A stretch of DNA of 64,000 bases. Source: JACMNW01 sp031406155 (GTDB lineage: Bacteria; Pseudomonadota; Alphaproteobacteria; Rhodobacterales; Rhodobacteraceae). Each line of letters begins with the position of its first letter. The stretch's first letter is position 1. The stretch covers positions 143,716-207,715 of the forward strand of contig JANOGW010000012.1 in NCBI GenBank assembly GCA_031406155.1. The letters are read 5' to 3'. Shown piece after piece: positions 16,030 to 24,160 of the stretch. Below the pieces are notes generated by a model that was given only the letters and a program-made list of their open reading frames with translations, had not been told where the DNA came from and did not search any database. A program made the translations under genes and the position numbers.

Positions 16030-18159
16030 TTAAGCCTCCGCCGTTTCCGCAATCTCGGCGCCGGTTTCCTGATCGACCATCTTCATGCCGAGGCGCACCT
16101 TGCCACGGTCATCGAAGCCCAGAAGCTTAACTTTCACTTCCTGGCCTTCCTTCAGAAATTCGTTCGGGTGGGTCAGGCGCTTGTTGGCGATCTGGCTGAC
16201 ATGCACCAGACCGTCACGCTTGCCAAAGAAGTTCACGAAAGCGCCAAAATCGACCAGTTTCACAACGCGGCCGGTGTAGACCTTGCCTTCTTCCGGCTCT
16301 GCCACGATCGACCAGATCATGTCATAGGCCTTTTTGATATTCTCGGCATTATTCGAGGCAATCTTGATGACGCCTTCGTCGTTGATATCAACCTTGGCAC
16401 CGGAAACCTCGACAATCTCGCGGATGACCTTGCCGCCCGACCCGATGACTTCACGGATCTTGTCGGTGGGGATTTGCAGGGTTTCGATCTTTGGCGCGTA
16501 TTCGCTGAAGCCTTGCGGGGCTGACAGCGCCTTGTTCATCTCTTCCAGGATATGCAGACGGCCTTCGCGGGCTTGGGCGAGGGCTTGTTCCATGATCGCG
16601 GGCGTAATGCCTGCGATCTTGATATCCATCTGCATCGTGGTGATGCCGTTGGCTGTGCCTGCAACCTTGAAGTCCATGTCGCCAAGGTGATCTTCATCAC
16701 CAAGGATGTCGGTCAGAACGGCAAAGCGACCGTCCTCTTCCAGGATCAGACCCATGGCCACACCGGCGACCGGGGATTTCAGCGGAACGCCCGCGTCCAT
16801 CATCGACAGCGATCCACCACAAACCGACGCCATCGAAGACGAGCCGTTGCTTTCGGTGATCTCTGACACCACGCGAATGGTGTAAGGGAAGTCGGTTGCC
16901 GCTGGCAAAACTGCCTGCAACGCGCGCCATGCCAGTTTGCCATGGCCAATCTCGCGGCGACCGGGGGAGCCTACGCGGCCAACTTCGCCAACCGAATAGG
17001 GCGGGAAGTTATAGTGCAGCAGGAAGTTGGAGCGGCTGTTGCCGTGCAAGGCGTCGATGATCTGTTCATCTTCGCCCGTACCCAGCGTGGTGACAACCAG
17101 CGCCTGAGTTTCGCCGCGCGTAAACAAGGCGGAGCCGTGCGTGCGAGGCAGGATGCCGGTTTCGCCGATGATCGGGCGGACGGTCTTGTTGTCACGCCCG
17201 TCAATGCGCGCGCCACCATTGATGATGTCACCACGCAGGATCGAGGATTCCAGTTTCTTGATCGCCGAACCAAGGTTGGCATCGGCCAGATCGTCTTCGC
17301 TAAGGGCTGCTTTGATGGCTGCCGAGGCATCATCAATTGCATTCGTACGCTGTTGCTTGTCACGAATGGCAAAGGCCGCGCGCATTTGCTTCTCACCAGC
17401 TTTTTTCACCGTTGCATAAAGCTTGGAGTAGTCTGGCGGGGTGAAATCAAACGGCTCTTTGGCGCAGTCTTCGGCGAAGTCCATGATCAGGTCGATCACG
17501 GGTTGCATCGCATCATGGCCGAACTTCACAGCACCCAGCATTTCGGCTTCGGTCAGCTCGTACGCCTCAGATTCCACCATCATCACGGCGTCTTTGGTGC
17601 CGGCGATCACCAGATCAAGGCGCTGGTCAGGGTTGGAACGCAGCTTTTGCATATCGTCAACGCAAGGGTTCAGAACGTATTCACCGTTCGAGAAACCAAC
17701 ACGGGCAGCCCCGATCGGGCCCATGAACGGCACGCCGGAAATGGTAAGGGCCGCTGACACGGCGATCATGGCCAGAATATCGGGTTCATTCACCAGGTCG
17801 TGGCTAAGGACAGTTGCCATCACCAGCACTTCGTTGCGGAAACCTTCAACAAACAGCGGGCGGCAAGGGCGGTCAATAAGGCGCGAGGTCAGCGTTTCTT
17901 TTTCCGAAGGCCGCGCTTCACGCTTGAAGAAACCACCCGGCACTTTGCCGGCTGCATAGTATTTTTCCTGATAATGCACGGTCAGCGGGAAGAAATCCTG
18001 CCCGGGCTTGGCACTTCGCGCATATGTTACGTTGGCCATCACGCTTGTATCGCCCAAAGTGGCGATCACCGTGCCGTCAGCCTGACGGGCAATCTTGCCC
18101 GATTCGAGTGTCAGCGTCTCACCGCCCCACTCGATTGTCTTCTTGGTCACATTGAACAT
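16030..18159 (-). CDS. pnp: polyribonucleotide nucleotidyltransferase (PNPase)
   Basis: Phosphorolytic 3'-5' exoribonuclease and degradosome component, 709 residues. Two RNase PH cores (about 10-140 and 315-545), a KH domain (IREVIGSGGKVIREI near 560) and a C-terminal S1 domain (GKVYTGRVVKLVDFGAFVNFFGKRDGLVHVSQI) are all present. In related genomes rpsO lies directly upstream; here 2.7 kb of accessory genes separates them. AGGGAA precedes the ATG. Confidence 0.98.
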   Translation of the reverse strand: MFNVTKKTIEWGGETLTLESGKIARQADGTVIATLGDTSVMANVTYARSAKPGQDFFPLTVHYQEKYYAAGKVPGGFFKREARPSEKETLTSRLIDRPCRPLFVEGFRNEVLVMATVLSHDLVNEPDILAMIAVSAALTISGVPFMGPIGAARVGFSNGEYVLNPCVDDMQKLRSNPDQRLDLVIAGTKDAVMMVESEAYELTEAEMLGAVKFGHDAMQPVIDLIMDFAEDCAKEPFDFTPPDYSKLYATVKKAGEKQMRAAFAIRDKQQRTNAIDDASAAIKAALSEDDLADANLGSAIKKLESSILRGDIINGGARIDGRDNKTVRPIIGETGILPRTHGSALFTRGETQALVVTTLGTGEDEQIIDALHGNSRSNFLLHYNFPPYSVGEVGRVGSPGRREIGHGKLAWRALQAVLPAATDFPYTIRVVSEITESNGSSSMASVCGGSLSMMDAGVPLKSPVAGVAMGLILEEDGRFAVLTDILGDEDHLGDMDFKVAGTANGITTMQMDIKIAGITPAIMEQALAQAREGRLHILEEMNKALSAPQGFSEYAPKIETLQIPTDKIREVIGSGGKVIREIVEVSGAKVDINDEGVIKIASNNAENIKKAYDMIWSIVAEPEEGKVYTGRVVKLVDFGAFVNFFGKRDGLVHVSQIANKRLTHPNEFLKEGQEVKVKLLGFDDRGKVRLGMKMVDQETGAEIAETAEA

Positions 18160-18481
18160 CTATCGTTCCCTATATGGAAGCACCCACAGGCCCCTTGCCC
18201 GTGTCTTCCGTTTGCATGGCGGCCCCATTGCCGCCGCCCCCCTATCCTTCGCATGCGGCCGGGGGCATGGCCTCACATCGCAGATTGCGGGCGCATACAG
18301 GAAAATGGCGGGGATTGGAAGCGGGGTGTTGGTTCGATGGCGGCCCGAGGTTTGGCGCAGGGGTCGGCAAAGCGGGCCGCGACGTAAGCCATGACCCCAA
18401 ATTATCAAAAGCCGCGATACGTCCAAAAGGCAGTTCCGTCCGCGGTACCGCCGTTGCTGCGCAAAGCACCCGGCGGTTTAC
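18160..18481 (-). other. 322-bp gap upstream of pnp
   Basis: No credible gene. It lies between the tetR stop and the pnp start and must contain the pnp leader and, since rpsO is 2.7 kb away, probably a pnp promoter. I cannot point to a confident -35/-10 pair. Confidence 0.5.
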
Positions 18482-19081
18482 TTAAGCAGAGGCTGGCTTT
18501 GGTCGTGCGAGTCCTGCAATCAACCGCCGTGCGGCCGTGTAAAAACGATTGTGATCACCATGCAACCTCGCCAACACCATTGCACCCTCTAGTGCTGCGA
18601 CTGAAACCTGCGCAACTTCGCGCGCCGTTTCATCGAAACTGAATTCGCCGTTCCGCCGACCTTCTTCCAGAACAACTTCCAACCAAGCTTCAGTCACCTC
18701 GAAGAAATGATCAAGCGCAGACCGCATCGGTTGCGGCAAAGTTTCGAATTCGGCGGCCAACATGCCGCAAAGGCACATGTGATCAGCCGCCAGGACATCG
18801 GCATAGATCCGGACGAATGCGCCAAACCGTTCCGTCACTGTGCCGCCACGTTCTTCAATGGCGTTAAGTCCCTGCAAAAACTTGTCTTCGTAGCGCGCGA
18901 TCAACGAATTTCCCAGATCGGCCTTTGAAGGGAAATGATAATGCAAGCTGGCGTTGGACATCTTCAGCGCCTTGGCAATGTCAGCATAGCTGAAGGCGTT
19001 GTAGCCCCGGGTCTGGACCAGATCCTGAGCTAAATCAAGGATTTGCTGCGCCGTGTCGATTTTGATGGAAGTCTTATTCAA
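18482..19081 (-). CDS. TetR/AcrR family transcriptional regulator
   Basis: DNA-binding repressor of 199 residues. The N-terminal helix-turn-helix reads YADIAKALKMSNASLHYHFPSKADLG (about 32-57), followed by an all-helical ligand domain containing a CLCG pair near residue 103. The start appears to be TTG (19081), with CGGAG upstream at good spacing. It is divergent from the SnoaL-like/secreted protein genes, with a near-perfect palindrome in the gap overlapping the rightward promoter, so it probably represses them. Ligand unknown. Confidence 0.92.
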   Translation of the reverse strand: MNKTSIKIDTAQQILDLAQDLVQTRGYNAFSYADIAKALKMSNASLHYHFPSKADLGNSLIARYEDKFLQGLNAIEERGGTVTERFGAFVRIYADVLAADHMCLCGMLAAEFETLPQPMRSALDHFFEVTEAWLEVVLEEGRRNGEFSFDETAREVAQVSVAALEGAMVLARLHGDHNRFYTAARRLIAGLARPKPASA

Positions 19082-19135
19082 GGCAAACTCCGAAACTCTT
19101 TTCCACTAACTGCCACGGACGGGCGTGCATGGCAA

Positions 19136-19163
19136 TTGACTTCTACTTACTAGTAGGTAATAC
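19136..19163 (+). promoter_or_regulatory. promoter with embedded TetR-type operator
   Basis: TTGACT (19136-19141) and TAATAC (19158-19163) are spaced 16 bp. The spacer is almost filled by TACTTACTAGTAGGTA (19144-19159), an inverted repeat with seven of eight base pairs matching around the centre CTAG. A repressor bound here would block sigma-70 polymerase. It serves the genes starting at 19224. Confidence 0.6.
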
Positions 19164-19223
19164 TATCTAGGGTCGGGCAGGCGACACATGGCTTGCCTGG
19201 CGCTGTAATCCAGCAAGCAACCT

Positions 19224-19604
19224 TTGGTAATTTCAAAGGAGCCCGCCACGACAACCAACAATCTCGCCATACCAGGGCTAAAAAGTGCGGTTGAATCGCG
19301 CAATTCTTTCGACCTGCAAGCCTACTATGCCGACAATGCGGTGCGGACGATTATCGACAGCGTCAATCCGCCCAGCAAACCGCGGAGAATAAACAGCAAA
19401 CCAGACATCGACGTGGTCCTTGATGATGTTTGCGGTCGCGACATGGTGCACGCGATCGACATCGGCATCGTCGATGGAAAGACGCTGGCCTATGTTAAGC
19501 GCTGCCAATATGCCGACGGCATTCGCGTCGTCGCTTCTAATACCGCTGTACTTAGCCCGAACGGTATCGTCCCGCAGACGATCGTTCAGGCTTGGGACCG
19601 ATGA
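19224..19604 (+). CDS. SnoaL/NTF2-like small protein
   Basis: About 118-126 residues with the layout of NTF2/SnoaL-fold proteins (LKSAVESRNSFDLQAYYADNAV at the N-terminus, then alternating strands up to QTIVQAWDR); these bind or isomerise small molecules or serve as stress proteins. The start is unusual: the TTG at 19224 lacks a ribosome site, whereas a perfect AAAGGAG at 19235-19241 stands 6 bp before an in-frame ACG (19248). No ATG or GTG start fits. It is directly downstream of the TetR-controlled promoter and followed by a secreted protein. Confidence 0.75.
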   Translation: MVISKEPATTTNNLAIPGLKSAVESRNSFDLQAYYADNAVRTIIDSVNPPSKPRRINSKPDIDVVLDDVCGRDMVHAIDIGIVDGKTLAYVKRCQYADGIRVVASNTAVLSPNGIVPQTIVQAWDR

Positions 19605-19641
19605 ACCTGCTTTTTTTGATATACCAGAAAGGAGACATGCC

Positions 19642-20187
19642 ATGAAGACATCTGTGTCTTTCGTGATGGCGGCAGCCTTTGCCATTGCATGGACAACAAC
19701 GCAGGCCTTTGCGCAAAGCGAGGCCGAAATGATCGCCAGCGCAGAATCGGCGGCGCCCGCCGCAGTCGGTTCTGCGGCAACCATCTTTGGTTTCGACAAA
19801 TCCGGCGCGATGATCACACTGCGCGAAGGTGGTAGCAACTGGTGGTGCATGCCCGACACGCCCTCAACGCCCGGACCCGATCCGATGTGCGGCGACGCCA
19901 ACGCGATGGAATGGGCAATGGCCTGGATCAACAAGACCGAACCGCCCAAGGACAAGGTTGGTTTCATCTACATGTTGTCTGGCGGATCCGACGCCAGCAA
20001 CACCGACCCCTACGCAACGGGGCCGCAAGAGGGCAACAACTGGGTCACCACCGGGCGTCACGTCATGATCATGAATGCCAACGATATGATGGCGGGTTAC
20101 CCGACTGACCCAAATCCCGATACGTCAAAGCCTTACGTCATGTGGGTGGGCACGCCCTATGCACATCTGATGATCCCGGTCGAATAG
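19642..20187 (+). CDS. secreted/periplasmic protein of unknown function
   Basis: 181 residues with a clear signal peptide (residues 1-24, ending TQAFAQ). The mature part is Asp/Met/Pro/Trp-rich, with two cysteines (NWWCMPD and DPMCGD) that could form a disulfide. I do not recognise a catalytic motif. Segments such as MITLREGGSNWWCM, EWAMAWIN and PYVMWVGTPYAHLMIPVE suggest a compact conserved fold. AGAAAGGAGA precedes the ATG. It follows the SnoaL-like gene by 37 bp and is probably in the same TetR-controlled transcript. A GC-rich stem follows at 20192-20230. Confidence 0.8.
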   Translation: MKTSVSFVMAAAFAIAWTTTQAFAQSEAEMIASAESAAPAAVGSAATIFGFDKSGAMITLREGGSNWWCMPDTPSTPGPDPMCGDANAMEWAMAWINKTEPPKDKVGFIYMLSGGSDASNTDPYATGPQEGNNWVTTGRHVMIMNANDMMAGYPTDPNPDTSKPYVMWVGTPYAHLMIPVE

Positions 20188-20360
20188 CACGGTCGCGGGA
20201 CCGGGTAAGTACGGCGACCGGGCCCGCGACTACGACCCCCCCACCGCCCTGATCGGGCAAAACAGTCCGTTGCTCCAACTGGACCTGCGGCAGCCACCCA
20301 GGGCGTAATTTGGAAATCTGGACGGACGTCAATCGCGAAACCGCCCATCGAGAAACCGGA

Positions 20361-20738
20361 TTACGTCTGTGACGTAAATTCGAAACGCCACACCAGCCCC
20401 AGACCACCGCCAATGCAATCGGCCTTTCGCCGATGGAAACGCCCGCCAAAGTCACCAAGGCCAGCCGCGCAGGCCCTGTACCGCCCGGCCGCTTTGTCAC
20501 CGGCCTGTGCATCAGTCAATATAGTTACAACGGCGCGATACCCGTAATATTCACCGATTATGCACTCGTCCAAACTCTCTTCCGTTGTGCCCGAATATCG
20601 GTGACATTCAGAGGCAATAAAATTTCGCACAAGCGATGGGACTGGAATTTCGGCGTCGGGCCAGACGATCTTGCACGGGCCGGGCTGGGCTTGCGACGCA
20701 AGCAACAGTGACAGGATCGAGGCCAACCGAAGGGACAT
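20361..20738 (-). CDS. small secreted protein of unknown function
   Basis: 125 residues starting at the ATG complementary to 20736-20738, preceded by GGAAGA. The N-terminus (MSLRLASILSLLLASQAQPG) is a signal peptide; the mature part has four or more cysteines (GPCKIVW, SECHRY, DECIIGEYYGYRA, ACAAG), compatible with disulfides. No family recognised. It lies 171 bp downstream of rpsO on the same strand, beyond the rpsO terminator. Gene reality is supported by start, signal peptide and Cys pattern only. Confidence 0.6.
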   Translation of the reverse strand: MSLRLASILSLLLASQAQPGPCKIVWPDAEIPVPSLVRNFIASECHRYSGTTEESLDECIIGEYYGYRAVVTILTDAQAGDKAAGRYRACAAGLGDFGGRFHRRKADCIGGGLGLVWRFEFTSQT

Positions 20739-20856
20739 TGCGTTCTTCCGGGATCGTACCGAGAAACTATAGCATGATTTCGGGGTTAACGGAACGCTGC
20801 TGTTGGCCGTGGCAACAGGCGCGAAACCGCACCAAAAGCGGGCGCTCCCACACAAA

Positions 20857-20890
20857 CCAAATGCCCGCTCCTTTCGGTGCGGGCATTTGG
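20857..20890 (-). terminator. terminator of rpsO
   Basis: CCAAATGCCCGC (20857-20868) and GCGGGCATTTGG (20879-20890) form a perfect 12-bp stem with a 10-nt loop, 19 bp beyond the rpsO stop. On the minus strand it is followed by a T/G-rich stretch. Confidence 0.8.
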
Positions 20891-20909
20891 TAGTAGTATA
20901 GCGATTTGC

Positions 20910-21179
20910 TTAGCGGCGCAGGCCCAGACGCCCGATCAGGGCGGTGTAGCGCGCGTCATCTTTGCCTTTGAGGTAATCCAGCAGCTTGCGGCGCTGGGCA
21001 ACCATCATCAACAGGCCACGGCGGGAATGGTTGTCCTTTTTGTGGCCTTTGAAATGTTCTGTCAGGGTCGCAATGCGCGAGGACAGAATGGCAACCTGCA
21101 CTTCTGGCGAACCAGTGTCGTGTTCCTTGGTTGCGTATTCCTTGATCAGTCTGGCTTTTTCTTCAACGGTGATCGACAT
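20910..21179 (-). CDS. rpsO: 30S ribosomal protein S15
   Basis: Full-length S15 (89 residues): MSITVEEKARLIKEYATKEHDTGSPEVQVA at the N-terminus, then HFKGHKKDNHSRRGLLMMVAQRRKLLDYLK and a C-terminal YTALIGRLGLRR. It binds 16S rRNA helices 20-22 and organises the platform of the small subunit. AGGAGAT precedes the ATG. It lies between truB (right) and pnp (left) as usual, but here both junctions carry inserted genes. Confidence 0.98.
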   Translation of the reverse strand: MSITVEEKARLIKEYATKEHDTGSPEVQVAILSSRIATLTEHFKGHKKDNHSRRGLLMMVAQRRKLLDYLKGKDDARYTALIGRLGLRR

Positions 21180-21504
21180 CGGGATCTCCTGTCTAAAGGG
21201 TTATGGCGCAAGCCGGGATGTCGTCCAGCAGGGCCCTTGGAGGTGTCCGCGACGCAGCGGATGCGGGCGTATAAGGTGAATTGGCGCAAAAGGAAAGCGG
21301 CAAATAGGGGCGGCAGCCTGGTCCCGAACTGTTCCATTTGATGTTTATCTTAAGTGTTTTGTACCGCATTCCCCTAGCGACTTGCTGGAAAAATCTGTCA
21401 TTTGGTGCCATACTGATCGACGAATTGTCGTGTTGACACATATGGTTAGCGGAGTTCCTGGTTAACGCCCGGTGTCCAGCCGCGATGCATGGGAGGACGG
21501 GTTC

Positions 21505-22608
21505 ATGTTGGGATTGTTCGGGCTGTTCGGTGCGCTGCTGGCAGGTATGGCCGCAGATGCGTTGATGAACGGTATGGATGCAAAGTCAGATACCGATGAT
21601 GACGCGGTGCCGCCTGATGGCGCTGACGAACCCGAGGCAACAGACGATGCATCCAACATGCTGGATTGGCTCGGGTTTGACGAAGACATGGGTGATACAA
21701 AGGCAGAGGTTGCGTCACCTGAGAATTTCAAAACGGTTGGGCCGGACGATCCAGATTATGTAGCGCAGTCAGGCTATCAAGGCCAGACGGCTGAGCCGGG
21801 GATCGAACAACAGGGCGGCGATCTAAACGATCTACTCTCTGGCCTTGGCGGCGAAGATACGCTTTCCGGTGCGGGTGGCGACGATCAACTGACCGGGCGC
21901 GATGGCCACGATTTCATTCAGGGTGGTTCGGGTGACGATATAGCCCATGGCGGTGCCGGTGCGGATACGCTGCAAGGGGGCAGCGGCAACGACCTGTTGG
22001 TGGGGCAGGATGGTGATGACAAGCTGGTTGGCGGTGCGGGCGCCGATACGCTGCTTGGCCATGAAGGGGATGACAGTCTTTATGGTGGCGCCGGGGCCGA
22101 TACGCTGACCGGCGGCGGTGGCGCGGATCAACTGGTGGGCGGCGATGCGGATGACTGGCTGGCCGGTGGTCTGGGCGATGACGCGCTGGTCGGGGATGCG
22201 GGCAGCGATACACTGGACGGCGGCGCGGGCAATGACGTGCTCGATGGGCGCGACCCCGTCGATGCATTCCCCGAGATGGATTTTCTGAACGGTGGCGAAG
22301 GTGACGATGTCTTGCGGGTTGGTGCGGGCGACCATGCGACAGGCGGCGACGGGTCTGACTGGTTCGAGCTATCAGATATGGCGACTGGTGACGCGATTGC
22401 GAACATCGCGGATTACGATGCGGCAGAAGACAGGCTGGTTGTGGTCTTTGATCCGACCATGCACCCCGACCCACATCTCAGCCTTCAGACCCAAGACGAC
22501 ACGGATGATGTGATCGTACTGCTGGACGGCGTTCCGCTGGCCACGGTTCAGGGCGGCGCGGGCATGACGCTTGCCGACGTCTTGCTGACCCCGGCACAGG
22601 CGGCGTGA
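21505..22608 (+). CDS. RTX (hemolysin-type) calcium-binding repeat protein
   Basis: A 367-residue acidic protein. A short hydrophobic N-terminus (MLGLFGLFGALLAGMAADALM) is followed by an Asp-rich linker. From about residue 111 to 249 there are some fifteen GGxGxDxLx nonapeptides (GGAGADTLQGGSGNDLLVG and so on) that form a Ca2+-binding parallel beta roll. A C-terminal segment (NIADYDAAEDRLVVVFDP) is typical of type I-secreted roseobacter proteins. I choose ATG 21505 because GGGAGG sits 8 bp upstream; GTG 21472 is an alternative. No type I secretion genes are nearby. The gene lies on the opposite strand inside the truB-rpsO neighbourhood. Confidence 0.9.
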   Translation: MLGLFGLFGALLAGMAADALMNGMDAKSDTDDDAVPPDGADEPEATDDASNMLDWLGFDEDMGDTKAEVASPENFKTVGPDDPDYVAQSGYQGQTAEPGIEQQGGDLNDLLSGLGGEDTLSGAGGDDQLTGRDGHDFIQGGSGDDIAHGGAGADTLQGGSGNDLLVGQDGDDKLVGGAGADTLLGHEGDDSLYGGAGADTLTGGGGADQLVGGDADDWLAGGLGDDALVGDAGSDTLDGGAGNDVLDGRDPVDAFPEMDFLNGGEGDDVLRVGAGDHATGGDGSDWFELSDMATGDAIANIADYDAAEDRLVVVFDPTMHPDPHLSLQTQDDTDDVIVLLDGVPLATVQGGAGMTLADVLLTPAQAA

Positions 22609-22633
22609 CGGCCAGGATAAGGCGCCAGCTGCG

Positions 22634-22699
22634 CTCATCAGCCCTTACGGGTATTCTTTGCTCGCACACCAGCGAAGAACTCCCGCAAGGGCTGATGAG
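22634..22699. repeat. long imperfect hairpin (29-bp arms) between convergent genes
   Basis: Positions 22634-22662 pair with 22671-22699 around an 8-nt loop: 25 Watson-Crick pairs, one G-U and three mismatches, with the outer 13 pairs (CTCATCAGCCCTT) perfect. It lies between the ends of the RTX gene and the DUF1643 gene. There is no T-run; it could be a bidirectional terminator, a processed RNA or a small mobile repeat. Confidence 0.65.
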
Positions 22700-22713
22700 G
22701 AGTGTGACCTGGG

Positions 22714-23244
22714 TCAGATGTCGTTCAAACCACCCCGGACAGTCCACAGGACAGGCTGGCAATCATAGCCGATGTAGAGGGGGTGTTTGGGTTGGCCGGC
22801 CTGAGTCACGCCAAGATGCCAAAGCGGTTTTGCGACGCTGCGCAACAGATGTGCAACGCTGGCGCCACGGTTCAGATGCGCGCCGTGGCTGCCCCAGGCG
22901 CAAATGATGCGATCGGCCCAGTCGGCACCGGCGGCAATGGCGGCGTCATTTTCCGGACCAATGGGATCAGCCATAGCGCGCATCACTTTCGGATCAGTGG
23001 CACGGTAGGCAAAGATGTTGGTCACGCGGAAGGCGCCGTAACCCAGGGCACGCGCCCGCCGTTCGCAGCGTTCGACCGTGGGATCGTTCTGGTATTCGGT
23101 CGCGGTTGACGGGTTCAGCATGACGAACAGCGCCTTCTGACCCGCAGCATCCCAGATGCGGGTCAGTTCATAGCGGTAGGCCTCGCAATCCGAATAGACC
23201 GCAACCGAGGCGGCATCGCCTTTTTGATGGGCCTTCGTGATCAT
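22714..23244 (-). CDS. DUF1643 domain protein
   Basis: A 176-residue cytosolic protein of the DUF1643 family. Hallmarks are RYELTRIWD, LFVMLNPSTATEYQNDPTVERCERRARALGYGAFRVTNIFAYRATDP and IICAWGSHGAH. Function is not known for the family; it often appears as a single gene near translation genes or in mobile regions. It overlaps the truB stop by ATGA, so it is translated as the last gene of the rbfA-truB unit. Confidence 0.88.
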   Translation of the reverse strand: MITKAHQKGDAASVAVYSDCEAYRYELTRIWDAAGQKALFVMLNPSTATEYQNDPTVERCERRARALGYGAFRVTNIFAYRATDPKVMRAMADPIGPENDAAIAAGADWADRIICAWGSHGAHLNRGASVAHLLRSVAKPLWHLGVTQAGQPKHPLYIGYDCQPVLWTVRGGLNDI

Positions 23245-24155
23245 TCCGTGTCTTGGTTAAAGACGCGGGAGGGGTGCAATTCACCCGCCTTGTAGATGCC
23301 AACAGCAACGGCGCGGCCCTGATAGCTGGCCCAGGCCTCGTCGCCGTATTCGGCGGAGGAGGAAATGACCATGCCCGGATTGCCGTTGCGCAGGCGCGCG
23401 GCCCCCTCGGGCGTCGCCGGCAGTTCGGGCAGATCATGCAGGCCCTGTTCCAGCGGGCGCAGGTAGCCCAGCAGCGCATCGGTTTTCGCCAGCGCGTCCA
23501 ACGTTTCAAGACTGATGCCGTCGTTGGCGTCGAAAGGCCCCGACCACACGCGGCGCAGCCACGCGACATGGCCAAGGCACCCTAATGATGCCCCCAGATC
23601 GCGGGCGATGGCGCGCACGTAGCCGCCTTTGCCGCAGACCATTTCCAACTCGACATGGTCAGGGTCGGGACGGGCGATCATCGCAAGACTTTCAACCCAC
23701 AAGGGGCGCGCAGCGATATCGACAACTTCGCCTTCCCGCGCCAGATCATAGGCGCGTTCGCCGTCGATTTTTACGGCGGAGAACTGCGGTGGCGTCTGGA
23801 GGATTTCGCCACGAAACTGCGCTAGCGCAGCCTCGATCTGGCCGTCGTCGGGGCGTTGGTCGGACGTGGCGATCACAGTGCCTTCGGCGTCATCGGTATT
23901 GGTGGCGGCCCCAAGGCGCACCACAAAGCGGTAGCATTTCAGCGCGTCGGTGATGTAGGGCACGGTCTTTGTCGCCTCACCCAAAGCCACCGCCAACACG
24001 CCGGTTGCCGCAGGATCAAGCGTGCCAGCATGGCCCGCCTTTTGCGCATTGAACGCCCAACGCACCTTGCCAACCACGGCAGTCGAGGTGATGCCAGCGG
24101 GTTTGTCCACCACCAGCCAGCCCGAAATGGCACGGCCTTTTTTCGTTCGTGCCAT
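23241..24155 (-). CDS. truB: tRNA pseudouridine(55) synthase TruB
   Basis: Makes pseudouridine 55 in the T-arm of tRNAs. 304 residues; the catalytic Asp47 lies in GHAGTLDPAATGVL. WLVVDKPAGITS at the N-terminus and GKGGYVRAIARDLG (TruB family motif) are present. It lies 5 bp after the phosphodiester glycosidase gene and overlaps the DUF1643 gene. Confidence 0.97.
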   Translation of the reverse strand: MARTKKGRAISGWLVVDKPAGITSTAVVGKVRWAFNAQKAGHAGTLDPAATGVLAVALGEATKTVPYITDALKCYRFVVRLGAATNTDDAEGTVIATSDQRPDDGQIEAALAQFRGEILQTPPQFSAVKIDGERAYDLAREGEVVDIAARPLWVESLAMIARPDPDHVELEMVCGKGGYVRAIARDLGASLGCLGHVAWLRRVWSGPFDANDGISLETLDALAKTDALLGYLRPLEQGLHDLPELPATPEGAARLRNGNPGMVISSSAEYGDEAWASYQGRAVAVGIYKAGELHPSRVFNQDTE

Positions 24156-24160
24156 TGCGG

